A stretch of DNA of 64,000 nt from Streptomyces iconiensis. Lineage in GTDB: Bacteria > Actinomycetota > Actinomycetes > Streptomycetales > Streptomycetaceae. The notes beneath the pieces are model-generated. The model had not been told where the DNA came from. It saw nothing but the letters and a program-made list of their open reading frames with translations, and ran no database searches. The stretch is from positions 1-64,000 of the forward strand of contig NZ_JANCPR020000046.1 of assembly GCF_028657195.3 (NCBI RefSeq), in the 5' to 3' direction. Below are positions 26,210 to 35,459 of this stretch, one piece after another (position 1 is the first letter of the stretch; each line of letters begins with the position of its first letter). The position numbers and the translations under genes are program-made.

Positions 26210-27874
26210 ATGTCAGGAGCAAGGCCGGTGCGGGCCCCCCGCGGCAGTGAACTCACCGCGCTGGGATGGCCGCAGGAAGCCGCCCTCCGCATGCTGCAGA
26301 ACAACCTCGACCCGGAGGTCGCCGAACACCCCGACAAACTCGTGGTCTACGGCGGCACCGGCAAGGCGGCCCGCGACTGGCGTTCCTTCGACGCCATGGT
26401 CCGTACCCTGCGCAACCTGAAGCAGGACGAGACCATGCTCGTCCAGTCCGGGCGCCCGGTCGGCGTGATGCAGACCCACGAATGGGCACCGCGCGTGCTC
26501 ATCGCCAACTCCAACCTGGTCGGCGACTGGGCCAACTGGGAGGAGTTCCGGCGCCTGGAGCAGCTCGGCCTCACCATGTACGGGCAGATGACGGCCGGTT
26601 CGTGGATCTACATCGGCACCCAGGGCATCCTCCAAGGCACGTACGAGACGTTCGCCGCTGTCGCGGCGAAACGGTTCGGTGGCACCCTCGCGGGGACCAT
26701 CACCCTGACCGCGGGACTCGGCGGCATGGGCGGCGCACAGCCGCTCGCCGTCACCATGAACGACGGCGTGGCGATCTGCATCGACTGCGACCCCCGGGCG
26801 ATCGAGCGCCGCATCGAACACCGTTACCTCGACGTACGCGCCGACAGCCTCCAGCACGCCCTGGCCCTGGCCACCGAAGCGCGTGAAGCCCGCCGTCCGC
26901 TCTCCATCGGCCTGCTCGGCAACGCGGCTGACCTGCTGCCGAGGATGCTCGCCGAGGGCGCGCCCATCGACATCGTCACCGACCAGACCTCGGCGCACGA
27001 TCCCCTCGCCTATCTGCCCGCAGGCGTCGACTTCGCCGACATGGCCGCGTACGCGCAGGAGAAGCCCGCCGACTTCACCACCCGTGCGCGCGAGTCGATG
27101 GCGACGCACGTCGAGGCGATGGTCGGCTTCCAGGACGCGGGCGCCGAGGTCTTCGACTACGGCAACTCCATCCGGGGCGAGGCCCAACTCGCCGGCTACG
27201 CCCGGGCCTTCGACTTCCCCGGCTTCGTCCCCGCCTACATCCGCCCCCTCTTCTGCGAGGGCAAGGGCCCCTTCCGCTGGGCGGCGCTCTCCGGCGACCC
27301 CGCCGACATCCACCGCACCGACCGGGCCGTCCTCGACCTGTTCCCCGAGAACGAGTCCCTCGCCCGCTGGATGCGTATGGCCGCCGAACGTGTCCACTTC
27401 CAGGGGCTGCCGGCCCGCATCTGCTGGCTGGGGCAGGGCGAACGCGCGCTCGCCGGCGAGCGGTTCAACGCCATGGTGGCCTCCGGCGAACTCTCCGCGC
27501 CCGTCGTCATCGGCCGCGACCACCTCGACACCGGCTCCGTCGCCTCGCCCTACCGGGAGACCGAGTCCATGCTCGACGGCTCCGACGCCATCGCCGACTG
27601 GCCGCTGCTCAACGCCCTCGTCAACACCGCCTCCGGTGCCTCCTGGGTCTCGATCCACCACGGCGGCGGCGTCGGCATGGGGCGTTCCCTCCACGCCGGA
27701 CAGGTCAGCGTCGCCGACGGCACGCCGCTGGCCGGGGAGAAGATCCGCCGGGTACTGACCAACGACCCCGGCATGGGCGTCGTCCGGCACGTCGACGCCG
27801 GCTACGAGATCGCCGAGCGCACCGCCGCCGACCAGGGCATCCGTATCCCGATGCGGGAGGGTGACGCCAAGTGA
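26210..27874 (+). CDS. hutU: urocanate hydratase
   Basis: A 554-residue urocanase, full length for the family. It converts urocanate to imidazolonepropionate in histidine degradation with tightly bound NAD+. Diagnostic stretches are NNLDPEVAEHPDKLVVYGGTGKAARDW, GRPVGVMQTHEWAPRVLIANSNLVGDWA, the NAD-binding GLGGMGGAQPLA, and the active-site Cys region RICWLGQGER. The ATG at 26210 has GGAGG upstream. Its stop overlaps the GTG of the next gene (GTGA), so the three downstream genes are translated together. No hutH or hutI is present in the window. Confidence 0.96.
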   Translation: MSGARPVRAPRGSELTALGWPQEAALRMLQNNLDPEVAEHPDKLVVYGGTGKAARDWRSFDAMVRTLRNLKQDETMLVQSGRPVGVMQTHEWAPRVLIANSNLVGDWANWEEFRRLEQLGLTMYGQMTAGSWIYIGTQGILQGTYETFAAVAAKRFGGTLAGTITLTAGLGGMGGAQPLAVTMNDGVAICIDCDPRAIERRIEHRYLDVRADSLQHALALATEAREARRPLSIGLLGNAADLLPRMLAEGAPIDIVTDQTSAHDPLAYLPAGVDFADMAAYAQEKPADFTTRARESMATHVEAMVGFQDAGAEVFDYGNSIRGEAQLAGYARAFDFPGFVPAYIRPLFCEGKGPFRWAALSGDPADIHRTDRAVLDLFPENESLARWMRMAAERVHFQGLPARICWLGQGERALAGERFNAMVASGELSAPVVIGRDHLDTGSVASPYRETESMLDGSDAIADWPLLNALVNTASGASWVSIHHGGGVGMGRSLHAGQVSVADGTPLAGEKIRRVLTNDPGMGVVRHVDAGYEIAERTAADQGIRIPMREGDAK

Positions 27875-29082
27875 GCGCCTCCTTCCACGAGATGTGGGCC
27901 GATCTGCGGCCCATCGGACGGGACGGTGGGACCGGCGGCTACCACCGCTACGCGTGGACAGGTGCCGACGCCGACTGCCGCGCGTGGTTCCGCGCGCAGG
28001 CCACCGCGCGCGGCATGACCTACGAGACCGACCGCAACGGCAACCAGTGGGCCCACCTCGGCGACCCCACCGCTGGGGACGCCGTAGCCCTCGGCTCCCA
28101 CCTCGACTCGGTGCCGTCAGGCGGCGCCTTCGACGGACCGCTGGGCGTGGTCTCCTCCTTCGCCGCCATTGACGAACTGCGCCGCAAGGGGGCGGAGTTC
28201 ACCCGGCCCGTGCGCGTCGCCAACTTCTCCGACGAGGAGGGCGCCCGCTTCGGCCTGGCCTGCGTCGGCTCCCGACTCGCCGCCGGAGCCCTCGCCCCCG
28301 ACGCTGCCCGTGCCCTGCGGGACGCCGACGGCACCACGCTGGCCGCCGCCATGGAACGCGCGGGCCAGGACCCCGAAGCGCTCGGCCCCGACCCCGAACG
28401 CCTCGCCCGCATCGGCGCCTTCGTCGAACTCCACATCGAGCAGGGCAGGGCGCTCGACCTGACCGGCGACCGGATCGGTGTGGCCTCGGCGATCTGGCCG
28501 CACGGCCGCTGGCGCTTCGACTTCCGCGGCGAGGCCAACCACGCGGGCACCACGCGCCTGGAGGACCGCCGCGATCCGATGCTCGCCTACGCGGCGACCG
28601 TACTCGCCGCCCGGCGAGCGGCGGCTTCCGCCGGTGCGCTGGCCACGTTCGGCAAGGTCGCCGTGGAACCGAACGGCGTCAACGCCGTCCCCTCCCTCGT
28701 CCGAGGATGGCTCGACTCACGCGCGGCCGACCACACCACCCTGGAAGCGCTGGTGACCGCGGTGGAACAGGCGGCGAGCGAGAGCGCGGCACAGGAGGGC
28801 ACCACCGTGGACGTCGTACGCGAGTCCTTCAGCCCCGAGGTCTCCTTCGGCGCCGGGCTCCGCGACACCCTGGTGGAACTCCTCAACGGCGCCGTCCCCG
28901 TGCTGCCCACCGGCGCGGGCCACGACGCCGGCATCCTCTCCGGCACCCTCCCCAGCGCGATGCTCTTCGTCCGCAACCCCACCGGCACCTCCCACTCCCC
29001 TGCCGAGAACGCCGCCGAGGACGACTGCACCGCGGGCGTCACCGCACTCGCCGACGTACTCGAAGGGCTGGCCTGCGCATGA
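27871..29082 (+). CDS. M20-family amidohydrolase (allantoate amidohydrolase-like)
   Basis: A 403-residue Zn-dependent amidohydrolase. Metal ligand motifs are readable: GSHLDSVPSGGAFDGPLGV (His and Asp), SDEEGARFG (Glu-Glu), VELHIEQG (His) and a C-terminal PTGAGHDAGIL. The family includes allantoate amidohydrolase, N-carbamoyl-amino-acid hydrolases and ureidoglycine hydrolases. Being wedged between hutU and hutF with overlapping codons on both sides suggests that it hydrolyses N-formylglutamate, taking the usual HutG role. That is inference from context. The alternative is a genuine ureide-cleaving enzyme, given the puuE-like gene upstream. Confidence 0.88.
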   Translation: MSASFHEMWADLRPIGRDGGTGGYHRYAWTGADADCRAWFRAQATARGMTYETDRNGNQWAHLGDPTAGDAVALGSHLDSVPSGGAFDGPLGVVSSFAAIDELRRKGAEFTRPVRVANFSDEEGARFGLACVGSRLAAGALAPDAARALRDADGTTLAAAMERAGQDPEALGPDPERLARIGAFVELHIEQGRALDLTGDRIGVASAIWPHGRWRFDFRGEANHAGTTRLEDRRDPMLAYAATVLAARRAAASAGALATFGKVAVEPNGVNAVPSLVRGWLDSRAADHTTLEALVTAVEQAASESAAQEGTTVDVVRESFSPEVSFGAGLRDTLVELLNGAVPVLPTGAGHDAGILSGTLPSAMLFVRNPTGTSHSPAENAAEDDCTAGVTALADVLEGLACA

Positions 29083-30497
29083 CGAACGACCCCGGAACAG
29101 CGGCCGGTTCACCCGCGCCGGAACCGGCCGCCGCCACCGGACCCGCCTACTGGCTGGAACACGCGTGGCTGGGGGACCGGGTCGCCGCCGGCGTGCTGCT
29201 GCGTACCGCCGGCGAGCACATCACCGAGCTGCGCACCGGCGTGGCCACAGCCCCGCCCCGCACCGTCCCGCTGCGCGGCCTCACCCTCCCCGGCCTCGCC
29301 AACGCCCACTCCCACGCCTTCCACCGGGCTCTGCGCTCCCTCGCCCAGACCGCTCCCGACGGCGGCCCGCCGGGCTGCGCTCCGGACTCCTTCTGGGCCT
29401 GGCGCGAGATCATGTACGCCACCGCCGCCCGTCTCGATCCCGACAGCTATTACGAACTCGCCCGCGCCGTCTACGCCGAGATGGCGCTGGCCGGGATCAC
29501 CGCGGTGGGCGAGTTCCACTACCTCCACCACTCCCCCGACGGCACTCCCTACGCCGACCCCAACGCCATGGGCCTCGCCCTGGCCGCAGCCGCCGACGAG
29601 GCGGGCGTGCGGCTCACTCTCCTGGACACCGCCTACCTCTCCTCGGGCTTCGGCGCGCCGCCCGAGGCAGGACAGCGGCGCTTCAGCGACGGCACGGCCG
29701 ACGCCTGGGCGACGCGCGCCGGCGACCTGAAGGACGGCGAACGGCTGCGGATCGGCGCCGCCGTCCACTCGGTACGCGCCGTGCCCGCGGACGAACTCGG
29801 CACGGTGGCCGCCTTCGCGGCCGAGCGGGACGCACCCCTCCATGTCCACCTCTCGGAGCAGACCGCCGAGAACGAGGCGTGCCTGGCCGTTCACGGCACC
29901 ACGCCCACCCGGCTCCTCGCCGACCACGGAGTGCTGGGCCCGTCCACCACGGGCATCCACAACACCCACCTCACCGAGGCGGACATCGCCCTCCTCGGCT
30001 CCACGGGAACCGGCACCTGCATGTGCCCCACCACCGAACGCGACCTCGCCGACGGTATCGGCCCCGCCGTGGCGCTCGACCGGGCCGGCTCGCCACTGAG
30101 CCTCGGCAGCGACAGCCACGCGGTGATCGACCTCCTGGAGGAGGCACGCGCACTGGAACTCGACGAACGGCTGCGGACCCGGACCCGCGGCCACTGGACA
30201 GCGGCCCAACTCCTCGCCGCCGCCACCAGCGGCGGCCACCGCGCACTCGGTTGGCCCGAAGCCGGGCGCCTGGCGGTCGGCGCCCTGGCCGACCTCACGA
30301 CCGTCGACCTGACCTCGGTACGGACCGCGGGCGCCGACCCGCGCCACGGGGCCGAGACCGCGGTCTTCGCCGCCTCGGCCGCAGACATCCGCCACACGGT
30401 GGTCGGCGGCCAGCACCTCGTCCGCGACGGTATCCACACCAAGGTCGCCGACGTGCCGGGCGCTCTCGCCGGGGCCATCACCGCACTGCGCGGCTAG
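29079..30497 (+). CDS. hutF: formimidoylglutamate deiminase
   Basis: A 472-residue amidohydrolase-superfamily enzyme that turns N-formimidoylglutamate into N-formylglutamate and ammonia. Motifs: LPGLANAHSHAFHRALRSLAQ (metal His-x-His), EFHYLHHSPDG, VHLSEQTAENEACL, GTCMCPTTERDLADGIGP and SLGSDSHAVIDLLEEARALE (Asp and His near the metal site). The ATG overlaps the stop of the amidohydrolase gene (ATGA). With hutU it defines the five-step hut pathway through formylglutamate rather than the formamide-releasing route. Confidence 0.93.
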   Translation: MTNDPGTAAGSPAPEPAAATGPAYWLEHAWLGDRVAAGVLLRTAGEHITELRTGVATAPPRTVPLRGLTLPGLANAHSHAFHRALRSLAQTAPDGGPPGCAPDSFWAWREIMYATAARLDPDSYYELARAVYAEMALAGITAVGEFHYLHHSPDGTPYADPNAMGLALAAAADEAGVRLTLLDTAYLSSGFGAPPEAGQRRFSDGTADAWATRAGDLKDGERLRIGAAVHSVRAVPADELGTVAAFAAERDAPLHVHLSEQTAENEACLAVHGTTPTRLLADHGVLGPSTTGIHNTHLTEADIALLGSTGTGTCMCPTTERDLADGIGPAVALDRAGSPLSLGSDSHAVIDLLEEARALELDERLRTRTRGHWTAAQLLAAATSGGHRALGWPEAGRLAVGALADLTTVDLTSVRTAGADPRHGAETAVFAASAADIRHTVVGGQHLVRDGIHTKVADVPGALAGAITALRG

Positions 30498-30779
30498 GGT
30501 GTGTCCGAAGGATCGTGGTCGGAGCGTGTCGAGCAGTAGAGCCAGCTCCTCGCGACTTCCCTGGCTAACCCGTGAATCGTCTGCCTACAGGCCGGGCCGG
30601 TGCGCAGAGGGGGATTCGCTGCAAGCCAGCTGTACCGGCTGCACGATCCGCCGAGGCCGCGTCGCGTCCCGAGCAGCGGTTTCAAGGACCGGGTCGCCGC
30701 GAGCCAGCACCCGCTTCGATTGTCAGTGGATCGTGTGAGGCTGTCCGAGACCCACCGTACTGATCACCGGAGTTCAGGT
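30498..30779. other. gene-free gap, possible mobile-element scar
   Basis: No intact gene. On the minus strand the bases just after hutF encode a tail ending SRSDHDPSDTP-like, recalling the edge sequence of some Streptomyces insertion elements. There is no partner end or target duplication, so this stays a suspicion only. Confidence 0.2.
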
Positions 30780-31337
30780 ATGACGACCCCTTCGCCCCTG
30801 ACGGTCGCGGAATGGCGCGCGTTCCTCAGCGACTACAACGCCAGGCACATCAACTCGGACGAGGTCCGTGAGGCCATCGAGGACCATCGCCAGGTCATCA
30901 GCAAGAAGCGGCTGGAGGCCGGGTGGGCCGGCGCCGAACCGGCGGGCGAGGAAGCGATCGTGGCCGCCGAGGAGCGGCTCGGGGTGAGGCTTCCTCTCTC
31001 GTACCGAAACTTCCTCCAGGTCAGTGACGGCTGGGAAGACATCGGGTCCGTCGACCTGTTCCAGGTCAGGGACATCGGCTGGTTCGCTGACCTGGACGCC
31101 GACCTCATCAAAGCGTGGTCGGACAGCGACTCCTTCGTGGACCAGCTCGCCATGCTCAAGCGGTGCCTGCTGATCGGCGACGACGACGGCGGCAGCGGCT
31201 GCTACTGGCTGCTGCACGCCGACGGCGTCGGGGAAAACGGCGAGTGGACCGCGTATGTGTGGTGGCCCGGTGACGGTGACGACCCCGAGCCTTACCACGA
31301 CTTCGCCGCCATGGTGCGGGAAGCAGTGCACTCCTAG
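30780..31337 (+). CDS. SMI1/KNR4 (SUKH) family protein
   Basis: A 185-residue SUKH-fold protein. The core motif EEAIVAAEERLGVRLPLSYRNFLQVSDGWE is the textbook SMI1/KNR4 start, followed by VDLFQVRDIGWFADLD and LLIGDDDGGSGCYWLLHADG. SUKH proteins are frequent immunity proteins of polymorphic toxin systems, though some have other roles. No toxin gene sits beside it; the nearest hints are the RHS remnant at the window start and small fragments near 33.4 kb. The ATG at 30780 has a GGAG site about 7 bp upstream. A strong hairpin overlaps its stop. Confidence 0.85.
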   Translation: MTTPSPLTVAEWRAFLSDYNARHINSDEVREAIEDHRQVISKKRLEAGWAGAEPAGEEAIVAAEERLGVRLPLSYRNFLQVSDGWEDIGSVDLFQVRDIGWFADLDADLIKAWSDSDSFVDQLAMLKRCLLIGDDDGGSGCYWLLHADGVGENGEWTAYVWWPGDGDDPEPYHDFAAMVREAVHS

Positions 31338-31358
31338 TGATCTGAGTCAGATCACTAG
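31334..31358. terminator. terminator hairpin after SUKH gene
   Basis: A perfect 11-bp-arm hairpin, CTAGTGATCTG-AGT-CAGATCACTAG. The gene's TAG stop lies inside the left arm. Confidence 0.75.
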
Positions 31359-31769
31359 CGCTGTAACCCTGGGGTCACCGGATCGGTGGCCGTGGCATGG
31401 CGGTTGGACGTTGCGGTGACGCCCGGCGCGACCGTTGCTCACCGACGGCGAGGCTCGCCCGTGAGCGTGATGTGAGGTGCCGTTCGCGCACCGGTTCGCG
31501 GCCACGTCGCTGCCGCGCCGTCCCGCGCGCTTGCCGCCGCCCGCCGTTCACCGCGCCCGTGTGCGTTGCCGCTTCGCGGCCCACAGGGGGAGTGACCGGG
31601 CGGCGCCTCGCGTGGCCGGACCGTGAGGAGGTCGGTTTCCGGGATCCTTGCGAGCCAATCGTCTCGCGCAGGTACGGTGTTCGACTGCTGGAGCTGACAA
31701 GCAGAGCGCGCCGAGTGCTCAACTCGCGGGCAGCACAGGCGATTTGACGGCAGAGAGGCCGGACTGGCG
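31359..31769. other. gene-free stretch upstream of membrane protein gene
   Basis: About 410 bp with no protein-like reading frame on either strand and no repeat. It presumably contains the promoter of the next gene. Nothing else is visible. Confidence 0.4.
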
Positions 31770-32513
31770 ATGTTATTCGAACAGCCACCGAACGACCCCG
31801 AGTTACCGCTCTCCCCCACGCCTTGGCCTCCGCCGCCCCCGCCTCCTCCCCCGGGCAAGTCCCGGACGTGGAAGGCCGTGGTCATCGTGACCGCGATTCT
31901 TGTGCACCTGGGCGGGGCCGGGCTCGCCGTGGTCAGCTTCCAGCAGTTGTCGGAACCGGGCCCGGACGCGAGCGGTCCGGCGCCTACGTACAAAGTCCGA
32001 CTGCACAAGAAGCTGAAAGGCGCGGGGCTCAGCTTCGTCAGCAACAGGGAGGCCAAGGAGCCCAACGTCGGCCGCTACTCAGGGAAAGGCGCGATCTCGG
32101 GGACCTACAAGAGCGATGGGGGAACCGTCGAGGTCCTCATCATCGCGGTGAACTCCTCGTCCATGAAGAACGGCCTGGCTGCCGACGATCTCCTGGAAAC
32201 AACGGGAAGCCGGTTGAACGGCGAAGGCACAAGGAAGCCACAGGACTTCAGGCGAGGAGGCGCGAAGGATCCGCTCCGCTGCGCCATCCATGTCGATGAG
32301 GGCCCGGGCCTGGACACCACTCCGTTCCCGGTCTGCGCCTGGGACGACAACGGCTCGGCAGCGCTCGTGTTCGACTTCTCCGAGAGCACCATTGAGAACG
32401 ATCCACTCGCGTACGATCTCGGCGAACTGGCCGATCAGACGGCACGGATACGCGCCGCCGTACGCGAGCCCGTCAGCGGCGCCGTACACGAGCCCGCAAG
32501 CGCCGACAGCTAG
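31770..32513 (+). CDS. proline-rich single-pass membrane protein of unknown function
   Basis: A 247-residue protein. A short cytoplasmic tail has a run of prolines (PPNDPELPLSPTPWPPPPPPPPPG), then one transmembrane helix (VVIVTAILVHLGGAGLAVVSF), then an extracytoplasmic domain with two cysteines (CAIHVDEG and VCAWDDNGSAALVFDF). This layout is common among actinobacterial small membrane proteins. I do not recognise the outer domain. The start is assigned at the only ATG before the proline run; no strong ribosome site is seen. Confidence 0.75.
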   Translation: MLFEQPPNDPELPLSPTPWPPPPPPPPPGKSRTWKAVVIVTAILVHLGGAGLAVVSFQQLSEPGPDASGPAPTYKVRLHKKLKGAGLSFVSNREAKEPNVGRYSGKGAISGTYKSDGGTVEVLIIAVNSSSMKNGLAADDLLETTGSRLNGEGTRKPQDFRRGGAKDPLRCAIHVDEGPGLDTTPFPVCAWDDNGSAALVFDFSESTIENDPLAYDLGELADQTARIRAAVREPVSGAVHEPASADS

Positions 32514-32771
32514 ACCATTTCTGCCGGCCCTCTTCGAAGGCAGCGTCACCCCCTGTCCCGGCAAGGCGGGCGGTGCCTCAATTGGGGAGGCAGTGGCGCT
32601 GCCGGAGAAGTGGTTCGGCTCGTAGCTCTCCGGCACATCGCAGGTCTCGGGCCGACCACCGATCTCGACATCGCGGCGCGAGCGGATTTCCCAGCGAAAC
32701 CGGCGTGGCGGCGCCGGTGACGCGGATGGCGCCGGCGTCACCGGCGTCACCGGCGTCACCGGCCATTACGG

Positions 32772-33335
32772 TCATGAATCGACGCGGGGTAAATCCGGGG
32801 GGCATCTCCGCTGCTTTCTCCTCAGTGCGATATGTGCGACCGCAGCAACAGCCGCGGTGATGACGCCGGCTGCCACGAGCCCGGCGCAGATGGCGACAAC
32901 GGGGTTCACCCAGCCGGGAACCAGGTCGAAGTCGGCGTTGCACTTGTTGTGCAGCGGGAACCAGTGGTCCATTTCCCCGGCGTGCTGCTGCCGATAGCCG
33001 GCGTCATAGGACTCCTGCTGGACCATGCACGCCTTACGCATGTCCAGGGCGCCGGCAAAGGCGCCGACGGCGTACGAGACGAGCAGTCCGAGCAGGGCCA
33101 CGGGTGCCGTTGCCGCGCCGAGCGCCAGCCACGTTCCGGGGCGCCGGCCCTTCCCCGCACGCAGCGCCGAGGCGCCCCGCCGGGCGGCCCGCGCGATGAG
33201 GAAGCCGACCGAGCCCAGCGCCGAAGCAACCGCCGCGAGTACCACAGCGGGCCAGCCGATGGCGAAGAGCATGAGAAGGCCCATGACGGCGACACCGCTG
33301 AGGTACAGCCACTTTTCCGGGTTCCGGCTCCCCAC
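32772..33335 (-). CDS. membrane protein of unknown function (about 4 TM)
   Basis: A 187-residue hydrophobic protein. Helices are predicted around residues 11-55 (two), 70-92 and 145-170. A loop of about 45 residues with two Cys (KACMVQQESYDAGYRQQHAGEMDHWFPLHNKCNADFDLVPGW) lies between the third and fourth helices. The pattern suggests a small integral protein with a disulfide-bonded outer loop. The start is GTG at 33335, only a few bases after a short upstream reading frame, so the two may be co-transcribed. Family not recognised. Confidence 0.7.
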   Translation of the reverse strand: MGSRNPEKWLYLSGVAVMGLLMLFAIGWPAVVLAAVASALGSVGFLIARAARRGASALRAGKGRRPGTWLALGAATAPVALLGLLVSYAVGAFAGALDMRKACMVQQESYDAGYRQQHAGEMDHWFPLHNKCNADFDLVPGWVNPVVAICAGLVAAGVITAAVAAVAHIALRRKQRRCPPDLPRVDS

Positions 33336-33338
33336 GGA

Positions 33339-33560
33339 TCAGCCCTTGATTTCTGCCGACGGGACGGACTTTCCGTTGCTCCCCCAGGTGGTGCGGTTCT
33401 GGAAGCAGCCGTTGCGCGGTTGCGGGCCGCGCCCGCCGGTGCCGGAGTACGCCGTGACCGTAGACATACCCATCTGCCGAGGCAGCCCTGTGATCAGGGA
33501 GTGCATGGTGTCCCAACCGCTGCGGTCGTTCTCGGGGCAACCTGCTCGTCCATGCCGCAT
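33339..33560 (-). pseudogene. short protein-like fragment, possibly a truncated gene end
   Basis: A 73-codon frame whose last ~60 residues look protein-like (GWDTMHSLITGLPRQMG, then RNGCFQNRTTWGSNGKSV). It has no convincing start or ribosome site. The stop is 3 bp from the GTG of the membrane protein gene. It could be the C-terminal scrap of a larger secreted or toxin protein, or a small gene encoding a partner of the membrane protein. I do not recognise a family. Confidence 0.35.
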
Positions 33561-33735
33561 ACCTCTCAGTCGTTGGGTCCCGCACGCCAACAAAAGGCAC
33601 ACCCACCAGTTTTCGGGCCCGGCCCGCCGAAAGCATTCCGGAAGGCCACAGCGACGATAGACATGCAGCAAGCCACACCGCAGCACTCAACTGACAGCCA
33701 GAACACCGAAAGGCGGGCATAGGGCCCATTCGGTC

Positions 33736-34220
33736 GCGTAGGAAGAGTCACGGTTGCCCGGAAAAGCGGCACAGAACGATAAAGATCCCCACACCACGGC
33801 TCAACGCGTCACCGTAGGCCAGGTTTTCGCCTTCGACGAGTCCGGCCCGCGTACTCCCCCGCGTAGAGGGCCGCCCTGAGCCACCTCTTCAAGGCGCGAG
33901 CACAGCAGTTGCCGGTGGGCCCGGTCGAACAAAGCGTCCGCGCAGAGACTGTCGGCCTGCCGGAGCAGCGCGGTGACATCAGCTACAGCTACAGCTACAG
34001 CGAAGGTGTGCGGAGAGCTTTGCCATGCCGGGCGCGGGCCCGTTCGATCTGCTGAGTACCGAGGTCGACTCCCACCGCGTCACGCCCGCCCCCTGCACGG
34101 GAGTCTCCCTCGACGCGCCTACGGGGCACAGGTGGACCGCGGGCATGAGTGGGACCGCGGGCATTGATGAGACCGCGGGTCGATGGGACTTCGGGCATGG
34201 GTGGACCGCCGCTTCGGGTG
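33736..34220. other. gene-poor gap with simple repeats
   Basis: No supported gene. AGCTAC is repeated three times in tandem at 33981-34001. A degenerate series of GGACCGCGGGCAT-like units runs from about 34133 to 34210. These look like slippage products in decaying sequence. Confidence 0.5.
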
Positions 34221-35459
34221 TCAGTCGACCGGGCGCCCCTCGCCGGCCTCGATCGCGCGGAGTCGCGCAATGGGCGTGGCCAGGGCGAGCGCGAGTGGGA
34301 CCACCCCGGCGAGAAGGAGGGCGAGCCCGGTGCCCGAGCGGTCGATGACGATGCCCGCACCAGCGGATGCCAGTGAGGCGCCCAGGTTGATGGCGGTGTT
34401 GATCCAGGTCGACGCCTCCGTCCGGCTGCCTTCCGGAGCGATGGCATCGGCGATGAGGTATCCGGTGACGAGGGAAGGGGCGAGGAAGAGGCCGACGAGG
34501 ACCAGGCCGGCGGCGAAGAGCCCGAGCGGGGTGATCCAGGAGACGCTGACCGTGGCGATCCCCATGCCGGTGCTCAGGGCGAACAGCCTCGTTCCGACCC
34601 CCGCCTTGAGGTTCAGCCGGCCGTAGAGCAGGCCGCCCAGGGCGCTTCCAGCGGAGAAGGCCGCCAAGAGCCAGCCCGCTGCTGACGCGGCATCATGCTG
34701 TGCGGCGACCGCCGGAGCCACGACCTCCACGGCACCGAGCACGGCGCCCGCGCCCAGAAGGACGAGCAGCACCCGGCCGAAGCCCGGCCGGCGCAGCACG
34801 CGTTCACGCCGTACCGCGTCCCGGCGGGTCCCCCGCATCGCCCCCGAGGCCGGGCTGGAGACCATCGCCACCGTTCCCAGGAACACGGTCGCCGCAGTCA
34901 CTCCCAGTCCGAAGCCGGGCGAGGTGGCACCGATGACCGCACTGATGAGGACAGGACCGGCCAGGAAGAGAAGCTCCTCGGACACCGCATCGAAGCTGAA
35001 GGCCCTCTTCCGCTGGTCCCCGGCCTGTGTGAGGGACGCCCAGACCATGCGCATCGCGGCTCCCAGAGGCGGGGCCGTCAGGCCACCTTCGGCGCTGAGA
35101 ACCAGCAGAAGCCAGGGGGCGGCGTCCTGCCTGCCGTCGACGAGGAGCGCGAGGGCGAAGAACCCCGTGGCTTGGCCGGTTGCCATCACCGTGAGGGCTC
35201 GCCGCTGACCGAAACGGTCGATGGCTCGGGCCCGCCAGGGTGCGCCGGCAACGGTGGCGATTCCGAAGGCGGCCGTCGCAAGACCGCCCTGCGCGAAAGA
35301 GCCCGTCTTGTCCTGGACTGCCAGGAGAAGCGCGAGACCGCTCATGGCGAGGGAGGAACGCCCGATCAGGGCGGGGAGGAAGGCGCGCAGGGCGCCGGGG
35401 AGAAGAAGCACTCCGAACACCGGGACACTCCGATGATGGGCGACCGGCATCGTGGGCAC
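34221..35459 (-). CDS. MFS transporter
   Basis: A 412-residue major facilitator with about 12 helices. The loop after TM2 reads WRARAIDRFGQRRALTVMATGQ, the MFS motif A variant; LLYGRLNLKAGVGTRLF is its counterpart in the second half. It resembles actinobacterial multidrug exporters of the YcaD/BCR-like group. The likely start is GTG at 35459 or ATG at 35450; neither has a good ribosome site. No regulator is adjacent, and the region upstream is a long non-coding stretch. Confidence 0.8.
   Translation of the reverse strand: MPTMPVAHHRSVPVFGVLLLPGALRAFLPALIGRSSLAMSGLALLLAVQDKTGSFAQGGLATAAFGIATVAGAPWRARAIDRFGQRRALTVMATGQATGFFALALLVDGRQDAAPWLLLVLSAEGGLTAPPLGAAMRMVWASLTQAGDQRKRAFSFDAVSEELLFLAGPVLISAVIGATSPGFGLGVTAATVFLGTVAMVSSPASGAMRGTRRDAVRRERVLRRPGFGRVLLVLLGAGAVLGAVEVVAPAVAAQHDAASAAGWLLAAFSAGSALGGLLYGRLNLKAGVGTRLFALSTGMGIATVSVSWITPLGLFAAGLVLVGLFLAPSLVTGYLIADAIAPEGSRTEASTWINTAINLGASLASAGAGIVIDRSGTGLALLLAGVVPLALALATPIARLRAIEAGEGRPVD

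Noticed and set aside
30498..30685. Insertion sequence end after hutF
   Set aside because: A resemblance to a transposase tail exists on the minus strand, but no inverted repeat pair, target duplication or transposase core is present.
33736..34220. Candidate small genes in the gap before the second MFS gene
   Set aside because: All frames are short, lack ribosome sites and coincide with simple repeats.
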